This document shows, piece after piece, positions 33,400 through 41,436 of a stretch of DNA of 64,000 bases. Position 1 is the stretch's first letter; each line of letters opens with the position of its first letter. The notes under the pieces are model-generated. The model had not been told where the DNA came from. It saw only the letters and a program-made list of their open reading frames with translations, and did no database searches. Source of the DNA: Palsa-504 sp963769715 (lineage in GTDB: Bacteria > Actinomycetota > Actinomycetes > Streptosporangiales > Streptosporangiaceae); the NCBI GenBank assembly GCA_963769715.1, contig CAVYNE010000030.1, forward strand, positions 372,001 to 436,000. Reading direction: 5' to 3'. Position numbers and translations under genes: made by a program.

Positions 33400-34944
33400 G
33401 ATGTCCCTCCACTGCACGTACGACCATGTTATCTGTCCTGGCCCAGCTGGCCGCGCAGGCTGAGCCGGCGGCGCCGCCTTTACCCGCGGCTCCGCTCCGG
33501 CTGGCCGCACGGGCCCTGCCTGCCCCCGCGGCCTGGCTGGCGGCGCGGATCCGGCCGGGGAAGCCGACCGGGCACACGCCGGCTGGGGCTCGGGCCGCGG
33601 CTGGGGCTGGGGCCGGGGCCGGGGCGCGGGGGCAGCCGTGTCCGCATACCCGGGCAGCGATCTGAGCACCTCAGCGCGGAAGGGCGCTTCGCATTCAAGC
33701 TGGCACAGCACGCCCAGGCCAGCTGCCAGTACCCGGTGGATGAGCAGGTAGGAGGGCGGCAGGTTGAGCCGCCGCAGCACGCTGGATGAACGCAAGGCTG
33801 ATGCCTGCACTGTCTGGGCGCGCAGCCATTCGCGGCTGAACCTGAACGACTCCGCCCTGGACGGCTCGGCGAGCGGTGCCAGGACGGCGCGCAGCGCTGC
33901 CAGGTCAATGCTGACGCCGTCCCGGAGATAGCCGTGCGACCGGAATTCGTCCTCGAGCCTGGCGAGGTCGCCGCCGTCGTGCATGAGCCGCAGCACCCGG
34001 CCGAAGATGGGCGGGAAGCCGTCCGGCAGCCGGCTGACAGCGCCGAAGTCGAGCACGCCGAGCCGCCCGTCGGCGAGCAGCCGGAAGTTGCCCGGGTGCG
34101 GATCGGCGTGCAGGAGCCCGGCCCGCGCAGGACCCGAGAACAGGAAACGGATCATCATGATGCCCGCCCGGTCCCGCTGGGCGGCCGTGCCGCCGGCGAT
34201 GACCGCGGCCAGCGGGATGCCGTCAAGCCACTCGCTGACCAGCACGTGGTCGCTGACGCAGACCACACCCGGGACGCAGACGCCCGGGTCGCCGGCGAAG
34301 GCGGCGGCGAACCCCTGCTGAGCGGCAGCTTCCAGCCGGTAATCGAGTTCCTCGGCCACCCGCTCCCGCAGCTCGGCGAGCAGCGGCCTGGCGTCCAGGC
34401 CAGGCATGAGCACGCCGAAAAGCCGGGCGCAGCGGCTCAGCTGGCTCAGATCGCTCATCAGCGCCCTGCCCGCGCCCGGGTACTGGATCTTGACCGCAAC
34501 CCGGCGCCCGTCGTGCCAGACAGCCCGGTGCACCTGGCCGATGGAAGCCGCGGCCGCCGGCTGGTCACCGAACTCGGCGAAGCTGGCCCGCCACCGCTCG
34601 CCCATGTCACCCGCGAGCACCTCGTGAATAGTCCGGGCAGGCAACGGCGGCGCGGATTCCTGCAGCCTGGTCAGGGCAGCCCGGTACGGTCCGGCGACCT
34701 CCGGGGGCAGCGCGGCCTCGAATACCGACAGCGCCTGCCCGAACTTCATCGCGCCGCCCTTGAGCTCACCGAGGACCCTGAAGACCTGATCCGCCGTCCG
34801 CTGCTGGATTTCCCGGTCCACCAGCTCAGCCGGCCGGCCGCCCAGCCGCTTGCCGGTTCCCAGCGCGGTCCGGCCCGCGAACCCGGCCGGCAACCTGGCC
34901 AGCCTCGCCATCCGGGTAACACCATGGCGGGGCAGATCGCTCAT
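32932..34944 (-). CDS. AarF/UbiB-like (ABC1) atypical kinase, frame continuing into an Hsp20 domain
   Basis: The ATG at 34944 (MSDLPRHGVTRMARL) is the family-typical start; the frame is open ~50 codons further upstream. Residues ~1-440 form the ABC1 domain: KxGQ (~67-70), 'AAAASIGQVHRAVWHDGRRV', VAVKIQYP, 'LLHADPHPGNF' and 'LDFGAVSRLPD'. UbiB-type proteins are membrane-associated ATPases tied to quinone or isoprenoid metabolism. The usual C-terminus (~'LRSLPGYAD') is followed by a ~70-aa Pro/Arg/Ala-rich stretch and then, with no stop, an Hsp20 protein. Either this is a fusion or the AarF stop has been lost. Confidence 0.8.
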   Translation of the reverse strand: MSDLPRHGVTRMARLARLPAGFAGRTALGTGKRLGGRPAELVDREIQQRTADQVFRVLGELKGGAMKFGQALSVFEAALPPEVAGPYRAALTRLQESAPPLPARTIHEVLAGDMGERWRASFAEFGDQPAAAASIGQVHRAVWHDGRRVAVKIQYPGAGRALMSDLSQLSRCARLFGVLMPGLDARPLLAELRERVAEELDYRLEAAAQQGFAAAFAGDPGVCVPGVVCVSDHVLVSEWLDGIPLAAVIAGGTAAQRDRAGIMMIRFLFSGPARAGLLHADPHPGNFRLLADGRLGVLDFGAVSRLPDGFPPIFGRVLRLMHDGGDLARLEDEFRSHGYLRDGVSIDLAALRAVLAPLAEPSRAESFRFSREWLRAQTVQASALRSSSVLRRLNLPPSYLLIHRVLAAGLGVLCQLECEAPFRAEVLRSLPGYADTAAPAPRPRPQPQPRPEPQPACARSASPAGSAPPARPRGQAGPVRPAGAEPRVKAAPPAQPARPAGPGQITWSYVQWRDIMAKLSRPQAPARFRAVFPDLAGWLESPWSGPPPFWTGQVFRLEEGIRDDRYVVRAELPGLDPEHDIEVTVEGRILTIRAERRQQDNGPCRSEFRYGSLARTVRLPAGVDAADVTARYGKGVLEVSVPVREAGPDGTRIPVQDADAVPGQPPGQAG

Positions 34945-35103
34945 GATCCCATTCTCCGCCATGCAGCCATCATGCACCACAGCGACCGAACGCACCGCAG
35001 TAACCGCCAGCCACACCGGACCCGCCGCCCGGCCCGCCGACACCGCCCGGCGCGCCATATCCGCCGCCACCCGGCGCCCCATACGCCACAACGGGGATAT
35101 CGC

Positions 35104-36702
35104 TTATCCGAAGTCGACGCCTTCGATGTCTGCTGCGGGAGTGATGTCTGGGAGGCGAAGCATGCGGAATGAATTGCCCAGACCGAGGAGGGAGGCGATG
35201 GCGGGAACGAGTAGCGCTATCTGAAGGGAGCGGTTCCGGGCGTGGGTGTTGATGGCGAGGATCTCAGCCTCGACGGCCGGGGGCTCGCCAGCGATCTGCT
35301 GCTGAAGCTGTGTATTGCTCATGACCTCGGCATCGTGCTCGAGCTCGGCGGAGATCTGTTGTTGCTGGGCCGGGGGGATCACGGTGCTGGTCTCGGTCAA
35401 GTGGGTGAAGCTCAAGGCCAAGGCCCACAGCATGATGCCGCCGGCTATGGCGAGTCCGAAGGACAGCCCGAAGGAGCCTGCGGCGGAGTTCACCCCGGCC
35501 GCTTCACTGACGCGCTCCTCGGCGATGGGTGCCAGGGTGAAGTTGTTGAGTTGGGACACTAGCAGGCCCAGACCCGAGCCGGTGATCACCAGCGGGATCA
35601 CCAGATACCATCCCGAGTCCACTCTTGGCACCAGGGGAATGATTGCGGCCATGCCGACGGTGCTGAGGGCGAATCCGGCCATGACGATGTGAGCCGGGCG
35701 CCGCTGGCCGGCCTTGCGGGCGGCAAGCATGGCCATGCCGAACATGGAAAGGGAAAGGGGGGCAAGGGAGAGGCCGGCCTGCATGGCGTTGTATTCCAGG
35801 GTCATCTGCAGGAAGAGCGGCAGGACGATCATGGCGCCGCCCAGGGTGATCTGCTGGAGCGTCTGCTGCGAGATGCCGATGCGGAAATTCAGGTGCTTGA
35901 ACAGGTCAGGATCCAACAGGGTGGGCTTGCCGCGCCGCTTGCGGCGGACGAGCCAGAAGGCGAGCGCGACCAGGGTCACTGCGCCGATGCCTATGATCAG
36001 GCCGACATAGTCGCCGCCCTCCTGCCAGACGAGGATGCCGAGGACGACGCCGCCCATGCCGACCACTGAGAGCACCGCGCCAACAAAGTCGATCTGGCGC
36101 GGCCCTGTGTAGGGCACGTCCTTGACGAGGCGGATCTGGGACAGCACGACGAGGATGACGACCACCTCGAGCCCGAAGCCGACACGCCATGACAGGTAGG
36201 TCGTGAGGAACCCGCCGAGGAGCGGCCCGACGGCGGCGGCGATCGCAGCGGATGCGCCGACGAGCGCATAAGCCTGCTTCTGGGCTGCGCCCTTGAAGTT
36301 GCCGTGGATGAGGGACTGCATGGCCGGTAGCAGCAGGGACGCGCCGAGCCCGCCGATGATCGCCCAGAAGATGATGATGGCAGTCAGGCTCTGCGCAACG
36401 GTCATGGCCAAGGCGCCGACGGCATAGGCGAGCAGGCCGATCACGTAGGCACGCTTGCGCCCCATGAGGTCGCCCATCTTGGAGTTGATCAGGATGAAGG
36501 CCGCAGAAACGAGCGCCTCGAGGGCGATCGCGGACTGGACGCCGCTCGCCGTCGTATGCAGATCCTTGATCACCGCGGAGATCGACACGTTCATCAGCGA
36601 GGTGTCGACAACCAGGACAAACATCGCCGCGGACAGCAGGAGCGCTAGCCGTGGGCTGGCGCTGTTCTCCTCGCTCACGGCGTCGTCAGTGGCGGTGCTC
36701 AT
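35104..36702 (-). CDS. MFS drug-resistance transporter, DHA2/EmrB-like (14 TM)
   Basis: A 532-aa transporter. ATG 36702 has AGAAGGGA upstream; the in-frame extension to 36732 lacks support. It shows ~14 hydrophobic helices, the DHA2 motif 'FVLVVDTSLMNVSISAVIKD', the loop 'INSKMGDLMGRKRAYVIG', and motif C 'AAAVGPLLGGFLTTYLSWR'. A long Gln/Glu-rich loop ('VIPPAQQQQISAELEHDAEV') precedes the last helix. Such pumps export drugs or lipids by proton antiport. The coding sequence looks less GC-biased than neighbours, so acquisition by transfer is possible. No regulator adjoins it. Confidence 0.85.
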   Translation of the reverse strand: MSTATDDAVSEENSASPRLALLLSAAMFVLVVDTSLMNVSISAVIKDLHTTASGVQSAIALEALVSAAFILINSKMGDLMGRKRAYVIGLLAYAVGALAMTVAQSLTAIIIFWAIIGGLGASLLLPAMQSLIHGNFKGAAQKQAYALVGASAAIAAAVGPLLGGFLTTYLSWRVGFGLEVVVILVVLSQIRLVKDVPYTGPRQIDFVGAVLSVVGMGGVVLGILVWQEGGDYVGLIIGIGAVTLVALAFWLVRRKRRGKPTLLDPDLFKHLNFRIGISQQTLQQITLGGAMIVLPLFLQMTLEYNAMQAGLSLAPLSLSMFGMAMLAARKAGQRRPAHIVMAGFALSTVGMAAIIPLVPRVDSGWYLVIPLVITGSGLGLLVSQLNNFTLAPIAEERVSEAAGVNSAAGSFGLSFGLAIAGGIMLWALALSFTHLTETSTVIPPAQQQQISAELEHDAEVMSNTQLQQQIAGEPPAVEAEILAINTHARNRSLQIALLVPAIASLLGLGNSFRMLRLPDITPAADIEGVDFG

Positions 36703-36884
36703 GGAGGCGGCATCCCTTCTTATGTTTGTCAAGGGGGCGGATGACGTTTTCGTGCCGCCTGCGGCAGAGCCATGTATCCCACGAGTAGGTGACTCGGCTG
36801 CGCGGAGGAGGAGCCTTCGGAACGCGAGCCGGATCCCGTGGAGGATCTGGTACTCAAAGCTGTCCGCCGATCGGCCCGTCAGGC

Positions 36885-37532
36885 TTACCCACCCGGGTGA
36901 TGGATGTCCACGGGCGGTAGGTCCTGCACCTGCTGCTTGGTTATGTTGAGCCGGATACCGTCGTCGACCCCAGTCACGGCACCGATCGGGATGGCCACTT
37001 CCTTACGGCCCCACAAGTGCCCCTCTTGGAGCAGCACGTGGGTCACGTGGTGACTGTCAGGCTCGATGACCAGCCCTTGGACTCGCCCGATGTGGCCGTC
37101 GGTGGCATGGACGTGCTCACCGCGGCGTACCTCCACCTCGTCCAGCGGGACGGCGTCGTAGGTGACCGTCATCGGGGCGTAAGCCTCGGCCCCGGCCATG
37201 CCCATGCCGCCCATGCCGTAGTAGGGCATGTAGGCCACCTGTTCCGGGTCATAGCCCGGGTATCCGGGCGTGCCGGGCAAGAACTGCGTCTCCTCGGCGG
37301 GATCGAGTTCCTCGAACTCCGCCAGGGTGCAGCGTAGCCGGATCTCGCCCGTCGTGGCGTCGACAAGGTCGAGAGGAACCAGCCGGGCCGAGCCATGCCG
37401 GTGCTTCGGTTCGACCGCGAGATGGGTGACCGCACGAGCCACCGGGTTAACGATCACGCGGGTCAGCTCGCCGCCAACCCCGTCAGTACAGCTGACGTCG
37501 GCTCCGATGGTGAACGATGTTGTCTGCGCCAT
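36885..37532 (-). CDS. PRC-barrel domain protein
   Basis: A 215-aa protein; the ATG at 37532 follows GAGGAGG. It appears to have two PRC-barrel-like halves: an N-terminal one (~8-75: 'GGELTRVIVNPVARAVTHLA') and a C-terminal one (~130-205: 'GHIGRVQGLVIEPDSHHVTH', 'VAIPIGAVTGVDDGIRLNI'), joined by a Tyr/Gly/Met/Pro-rich linker. PRC barrels bind other proteins or RNA and occur in stress and membrane-associated proteins. It is alone between the exporter and kstD. No specific function can be assigned. Confidence 0.75.
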   Translation of the reverse strand: MAQTTSFTIGADVSCTDGVGGELTRVIVNPVARAVTHLAVEPKHRHGSARLVPLDLVDATTGEIRLRCTLAEFEELDPAEETQFLPGTPGYPGYDPEQVAYMPYYGMGGMGMAGAEAYAPMTVTYDAVPLDEVEVRRGEHVHATDGHIGRVQGLVIEPDSHHVTHVLLQEGHLWGRKEVAIPIGAVTGVDDGIRLNITKQQVQDLPPVDIHHPGG

Positions 37533-37645
37533 AGCCACCCTCCTCGTTTCTAGCTACGCCAGGTCGCCGTCCGGCGCATCGCCCACCATGGGTGAAGACG
37601 GTGTCCGCGCGGCCCCGCCGCCAGGCCGCGCACCCGCCTGGCACA

Positions 37646-39301
37646 TCACTGCCCGGCCGCCATGGTGCGAGCGGCGATGTAGCCGAACGTCATGGCCGGG
37701 CCGATGGTCGCGCCGGCGCCGGCGTAGCTGTGGCCCATCACCGACGCGCTCGCGTTCCCCGCGGCGTACAGCCCCTCGATGGCGCTCCCGTCCGCGCGGA
37801 GCACCCGCGCCCGCTCGTCGATGAGCAGGCCGCCCTTGGTGCCCAGGTCACCCGGGACGATCTTGACCGCGTAGAACGGCGGCCGGTCCAGCGGGGCCAG
37901 GTTGGGGTTGGGCCGGCGGCGCGGGTCACCGTAGTAGCGGTCGTACGCCGAGTCGCCGCGGCCGAAGTCCTCGTCCTTGCCCGCCGCGGCGAACTCGGCA
38001 AACCTGGTCACGGTCTTGACCAGGCCTTCGGCGTCGAGGCCGGCCGCGGCCGCGAGCCCGGCCAGGTCGTCCGCGCGGACCACCGTCCCGGCGGCGTACC
38101 AGCGGCGGGGGAGCGGCTTGCCCGGCGGCAGGCCGGCGAACACATACCGGTCGCGGTAGCGCTGGTCGAAGATCAGCCAGGCGGGGATGTGCGGGTTCTC
38201 CGGCGTGTTGCCGTCGTACATGGCGTGCACGGCGTCGACGTACGGGGCCGACTCGTTGACGAACCGCTGACCCGCGCCGTTGACCAGCAGGCAGCCGGGC
38301 AGGCTGCGCTCGGCCAGGCAGAAGTAAGGCCCGCCGGGCAGCGGGATCGACGGCCCCCACCAGGCGTCGTCCATCAGCCCGGTGGCCGCGCCCAGGTCCA
38401 GCCCGGCGAGGATCCCGTCGCCGGTGTTCCCGGCCGCGCCGGTCGTCCACTGGGTGCCTACGGGCGCGCGCTGATACCGGCGGCGCATCTCCTCGTTGCG
38501 CTCGAACCCGCCGGCGGCCACCAGCACCCCGCGCCGCGCCGCGATCAGCAGCGGCTCGCCGTCGCGGGTGACGCGGACCCCGCTCACCCGGCCGTCCCGC
38601 ACCTCCAGGCCGGTCATCGGGGTGTCCAGCCAGACCGGTACGCCGCTGGCGCTCAGCCCGGCCCGCAAGCCCGCCGCCAGCGCCTGCCCCAGGCTGAGCA
38701 TTCGGTGCCCGAGCAGCCGGGTGCGCGCGGCCCGGCCCGCGACCCGGATCCCGGCCCGGATGGCGCGCGGATGACGCGGGCCCAGGCTCAGCCAGCGGTA
38801 TTCGGCCTGGGTGATGGCCACCGGCGACGGCAGGTAGGGGCGGCCGAGGTGAGCCAGTTCGGCACCGAGCAGCCGCCCGTCGAGCGGTACCGGCTCGATG
38901 CTGCGCCCGGCGGCGAGCCCGCCGGGTGCCTCGGGGTAGTAGTCGGCGTAGCCGGGCACCCACGCGAAGCGCAGCGGCGTCATCGCCAGGACCAGGCTCA
39001 GCATGTCCGGGGCGTGCTCGAGCAGGGCCTCCCGCAGCTCTGCCGGTACGCCGTCGCCGGCCACCTGCGCCAGGTAGGCGCGGGCCTGCTCAGGGGTGTC
39101 GGCGACCCCGGCGGCGCGCAGGACCGTGTTGCCCGGCGCCCAGATCCCGCCGCCCGAGCGGGCGGTCGACCCGCCGAAGAACCCGGTCTTCTCGATGACC
39201 AGGACGCTCAGGCCGAGGTGCGCCGCGGTCAGCGCGGCCGTCATCCCCGCCGCGCCGCTGCCCGCCACCACGACGTCGACCTGTGCCGGCTGGAGTCCCA
39301 T
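37646..39301 (-). CDS. kstD: 3-oxosteroid 1-dehydrogenase
   Basis: A 551-aa flavoprotein that inserts the C1-C2 double bond in ring A (androstenedione to androstadienedione). It has a Rossmann FAD site 'VVVAGSGAAGMTAALTAAHL' (~10-29), 'GFFGGSTARSGGGIW', 'FVNESAPYVDAVHAMYDG', and the diagnostic C-terminus 'SASVMGHSYAGAGATIG' then PAMTFGYIAA, with the active-site Tyr and Gly. I chose the ATG at 39301, not a GTG at 39352, because a KstR operator lies directly upstream (39304-39317) and the extension is unconserved. That implies a leaderless or near-leaderless mRNA. Confidence 0.92.
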   Translation of the reverse strand: MGLQPAQVDVVVAGSGAAGMTAALTAAHLGLSVLVIEKTGFFGGSTARSGGGIWAPGNTVLRAAGVADTPEQARAYLAQVAGDGVPAELREALLEHAPDMLSLVLAMTPLRFAWVPGYADYYPEAPGGLAAGRSIEPVPLDGRLLGAELAHLGRPYLPSPVAITQAEYRWLSLGPRHPRAIRAGIRVAGRAARTRLLGHRMLSLGQALAAGLRAGLSASGVPVWLDTPMTGLEVRDGRVSGVRVTRDGEPLLIAARRGVLVAAGGFERNEEMRRRYQRAPVGTQWTTGAAGNTGDGILAGLDLGAATGLMDDAWWGPSIPLPGGPYFCLAERSLPGCLLVNGAGQRFVNESAPYVDAVHAMYDGNTPENPHIPAWLIFDQRYRDRYVFAGLPPGKPLPRRWYAAGTVVRADDLAGLAAAAGLDAEGLVKTVTRFAEFAAAGKDEDFGRGDSAYDRYYGDPRRRPNPNLAPLDRPPFYAVKIVPGDLGTKGGLLIDERARVLRADGSAIEGLYAAGNASASVMGHSYAGAGATIGPAMTFGYIAARTMAAGQ

Positions 39302-39303
39302 AT

Positions 39304-39317
39304 TAGAACACGTTACA
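39304..39317. promoter_or_regulatory. KstR operator at the kstD start
   Basis: TAGAACACGTTACA (read on +) matches TnnAACnnGTTnnA fully and ends two bases before the kstD ATG. The flank CAGTT is shared with the sites at 3400 and 4542. Confidence 0.85.
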
Positions 39318-39402
39318 GTTTTGCCGTCGGCGCCGGAAGGAGCCGTGGTCACCCTCGGCGGCCGTCGGGCCGCACGAGCGGCTGCGGCGGCCCGCCCCGG
39401 CC

Positions 39403-40059
39403 CTAGCTGGGCTGGGGCACGATCCGGATGTAGGGCTTAGGCTGCTCCCACTCCCCGAAGATCTCCCTGGCCTCGTCGTTGGACACCGAACCGGCGATGA
39501 TGACGTCGTCACCCTGCTGCCAGTTGGCCGGCGTGGCCACCCGGTGCTTGGCGGTCAGCTGCAGTGAGTCGATCACCCGCAGCACCTCGTCGAAGTTGCG
39601 GCCGGTCGTCATCGGGTAGACCAGCACCAGCTTGATCTTCTTGTCCGGGCCGATCACGAATACGTTCCGCACGGTCTGGTTGTCGGCCGGCGTGCGCGCC
39701 TTCGCGTCGCCCGAGACGTCGGCCGGCAGCATCCCGTACAGCTTGGCCACGTGGAAGTCGCTGTCCGCGATGAGCGGGTAGTTGGGCGCCGTGCCCTGGG
39801 TCTCGGCGATGTCGGCGGCCCACCGCTCGTGGTCGCCGGTGGAGTCGACCGACAGGCCGATGATCTTCACGCCGCGCCGGTCGAACTCCGGCTTGATCTT
39901 GGCCATGTAGCCAAGCTCGGTGGTGCAGATCGGGGTGAAGTCCTTGGGGTGCGAGAACAGCACCGCCCAGGAATCCCCGAGCCAGTCGTAGAAGTGGATC
40001 GGCCCTTCGCTGGTCTCCGCCTCGAAGTCCGGCGCAGTATCGCCGATGGTCAGTGGCAT
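39403..40059 (-). CDS. 1-Cys peroxiredoxin (Prx6/AhpC-TSA family)
   Basis: A 218-aa peroxiredoxin with AAGGAGG before its ATG. The peroxidatic Cys45 is in 'SHPKDFTPICTTELG', preceded by the family Pro/Thr, with 'GLSVDSTGDHERWAADI' and the C-terminal Prx6 domain ('KHRVATPANWQQGDDVIIAG'). I see no resolving cysteine, so it is 1-Cys type and needs an external thiol. It lies between kshB and kstD on the same strand and may protect steroid oxygenases and flavoproteins from the peroxide they release. A 19-bp dyad (40119-40137) lies upstream. Confidence 0.9.
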   Translation of the reverse strand: MPLTIGDTAPDFEAETSEGPIHFYDWLGDSWAVLFSHPKDFTPICTTELGYMAKIKPEFDRRGVKIIGLSVDSTGDHERWAADIAETQGTAPNYPLIADSDFHVAKLYGMLPADVSGDAKARTPADNQTVRNVFVIGPDKKIKLVLVYPMTTGRNFDEVLRVIDSLQLTAKHRVATPANWQQGDDVIIAGSVSNDEAREIFGEWEQPKPYIRIVPQPS

Positions 40060-40118
40060 GGTATTCCTCCTTGGTCATGACCGCTGGCCTGAATATGGCC
40101 GCGGACGCGCACCGCAGC

Positions 40119-40137
40119 ATCCGTGCTTAGCACGGAT
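40119..40137. promoter_or_regulatory. Dyad upstream of the peroxiredoxin
   Basis: ATCCGTGCT-T-AGCACGGAT, perfect 9-bp arms about one central base, 60 bp before the peroxiredoxin start and 29 bp after kshB. It could be an operator, or a 7-bp hairpin ending kshB transcription. Confidence 0.5.
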
Positions 40138-40165
40138 CGCCCCTCCCGCGCAATTTACGACATGG

Positions 40166-41167
40166 TCAGTAGGTAATGCTGACTTCCGGGGTCAGCGGGA
40201 CGGCCTGGCAGGCGAGGATGTAGCCGTCGGCGATGTCGGCCGCCTCGAGCACCTCGTTGTGGGCCATCTCCACTTCGCCGCCGGTGAGCAGGCAGGCGCA
40301 GGCGCCGCAGATGCCCTGACGGCACGAGTACGGCGCGTCGAGCCCCGCGCCGATGAGCACGTCCAGCATCCGGGTGCCGGCCGGCCACGGCAGCTGCTTG
40401 GTCACGTCGTCCAGCGTGACGGACAGCGTCGCCGCGAGGCCGCCCGCCGCCGGCGTCTCCTCGAACGGGTTCTCCGCCAGGGACACGAACCGCTCCGCGT
40501 GCACGCGCCGGCCCGGCCCGAGCGCCTCCCGCACCAGGGCCAGGTAGGGGTCGGGCCCGCAGATGAACGCGTCGTAGGACGCGTACGGGCGGGCCAGGGC
40601 CGCGATGGCCGCAGGCGAAGGCACGCCGAGCAGCGAGTCGAGCCAGTGCACGACCACGAGCCGGTCCGCCGCCGCGGCCATAAACCTGCGCAGATCGTCA
40701 CCGAAGATCACCGACTGCTCGTCCCGGTTGGCGTACACGAGCACGACCCGGCCGCGCCCGGCGGCCAGCACGGACTTCAGGATGGACATCACCGGGGTAA
40801 TCCCGCTGCCCGCCGCGAACAGCAGGAAGTCGCCGTCCAGCGAGCGCGGGCTGAACGTCCCGGCCGGAGGCAGCACGTCCAGCACGGTCCCGGCCGCGAC
40901 CTGATCCATAATCCAGTTCGACGCGAACCCGCCGGCCGTCCGCTTGACCGTGATGGCCGGCCGTTCGCCGGTCAAAGGGGAACTCGACAGTGAGTAGCAC
41001 CGGGCCACCGAACCAGTCCGGTCCGACGGGACGCGCACCGTGATGAACTGGCCCGGCCGGTAGCCGAACGTCGCCGCCAGCGGCGGCGGCACGTCGAGCA
41101 CCAGCGAGCACGCGTCGTCGGTCTCACGGACGACCTCCGCCACCGGCACCTGGTAGTAGTCACGCAT
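40166..41167 (-). CDS. kshB: 3-ketosteroid 9-alpha-hydroxylase reductase component
   Basis: A 333-aa ferredoxin-NAD reductase that passes electrons from NADH to KshA. The start ATG 41167 overlaps the previous stop by one base. The FAD-binding part has 'RPGQFITVRVPSD' and 'RCYSLSSSP' (RxYS). The NADH part has 'GSGITPVMSILKSVL' and 'AFICGPDPYLALVREAL'. The C-terminal plant-type [2Fe-2S] domain has Cys282, Cys287, Cys290 and Cys320. Order and length match KshB. It is in an operon after kshA and the small CxxC protein. Confidence 0.92.
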   Translation of the reverse strand: MRDYYQVPVAEVVRETDDACSLVLDVPPPLAATFGYRPGQFITVRVPSDRTGSVARCYSLSSSPLTGERPAITVKRTAGGFASNWIMDQVAAGTVLDVLPPAGTFSPRSLDGDFLLFAAGSGITPVMSILKSVLAAGRGRVVLVYANRDEQSVIFGDDLRRFMAAAADRLVVVHWLDSLLGVPSPAAIAALARPYASYDAFICGPDPYLALVREALGPGRRVHAERFVSLAENPFEETPAAGGLAATLSVTLDDVTKQLPWPAGTRMLDVLIGAGLDAPYSCRQGICGACACLLTGGEVEMAHNEVLEAADIADGYILACQAVPLTPEVSITY

Positions 41168-41436
41168 CAGGGCGGCGACACCTCGAGCCGCCCGGCCGCT
41201 ACCGCGGCGTCGATGCTGTCCCGCAGGCTGGCGCACCCCTCGACCAGCGCGCTCGGCCGCCCCCCGGCCGCCGAAACGCTGAACTCCGCGCACGTCCGCA
41301 CCGCCGCCGCGCTCCACTGCACCGAGGTGTGCTGCGGGCTGAACTTCGCGGCCAGCACGGCCGCCCCGCAGCGCGCGCACAACACGGGAACCACGGCGGC
41401 ATGCCGCTCGTCCCGGTGCTGGCCGTTACCCAGCAT
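41167..41436 (-). CDS. Small CxxC (zinc-ribbon-like) protein between kshA and kshB
   Basis: An 89-aa protein; I prefer ATG 41436 (GCGGAG just upstream) over an in-frame start at 41490 deeper inside kshA. It overlaps the end of kshA by 11 bases and kshB by one, so all three are coupled. There is one CARCG pair near residue 20; the rest is Ala-rich with 'SLRDSIDAAVAAGRLEV' at the end. I do not recognise the family. One CxxC can bind metal only as a dimer or with other ligands. The tight coupling suggests a role in assembly or regulation of the Ksh oxygenase, but that is inference. Confidence 0.68.
   Translation of the reverse strand: MLGNGQHRDERHAAVVPVLCARCGAAVLAAKFSPQHTSVQWSAAAVRTCAEFSVSAAGGRPSALVEGCASLRDSIDAAVAAGRLEVSPP

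Noticed and set aside
37592..39406. Plus-strand 604-codon frame opposite kstD
   Set aside because: Antisense shadow; kstD has all family motifs.
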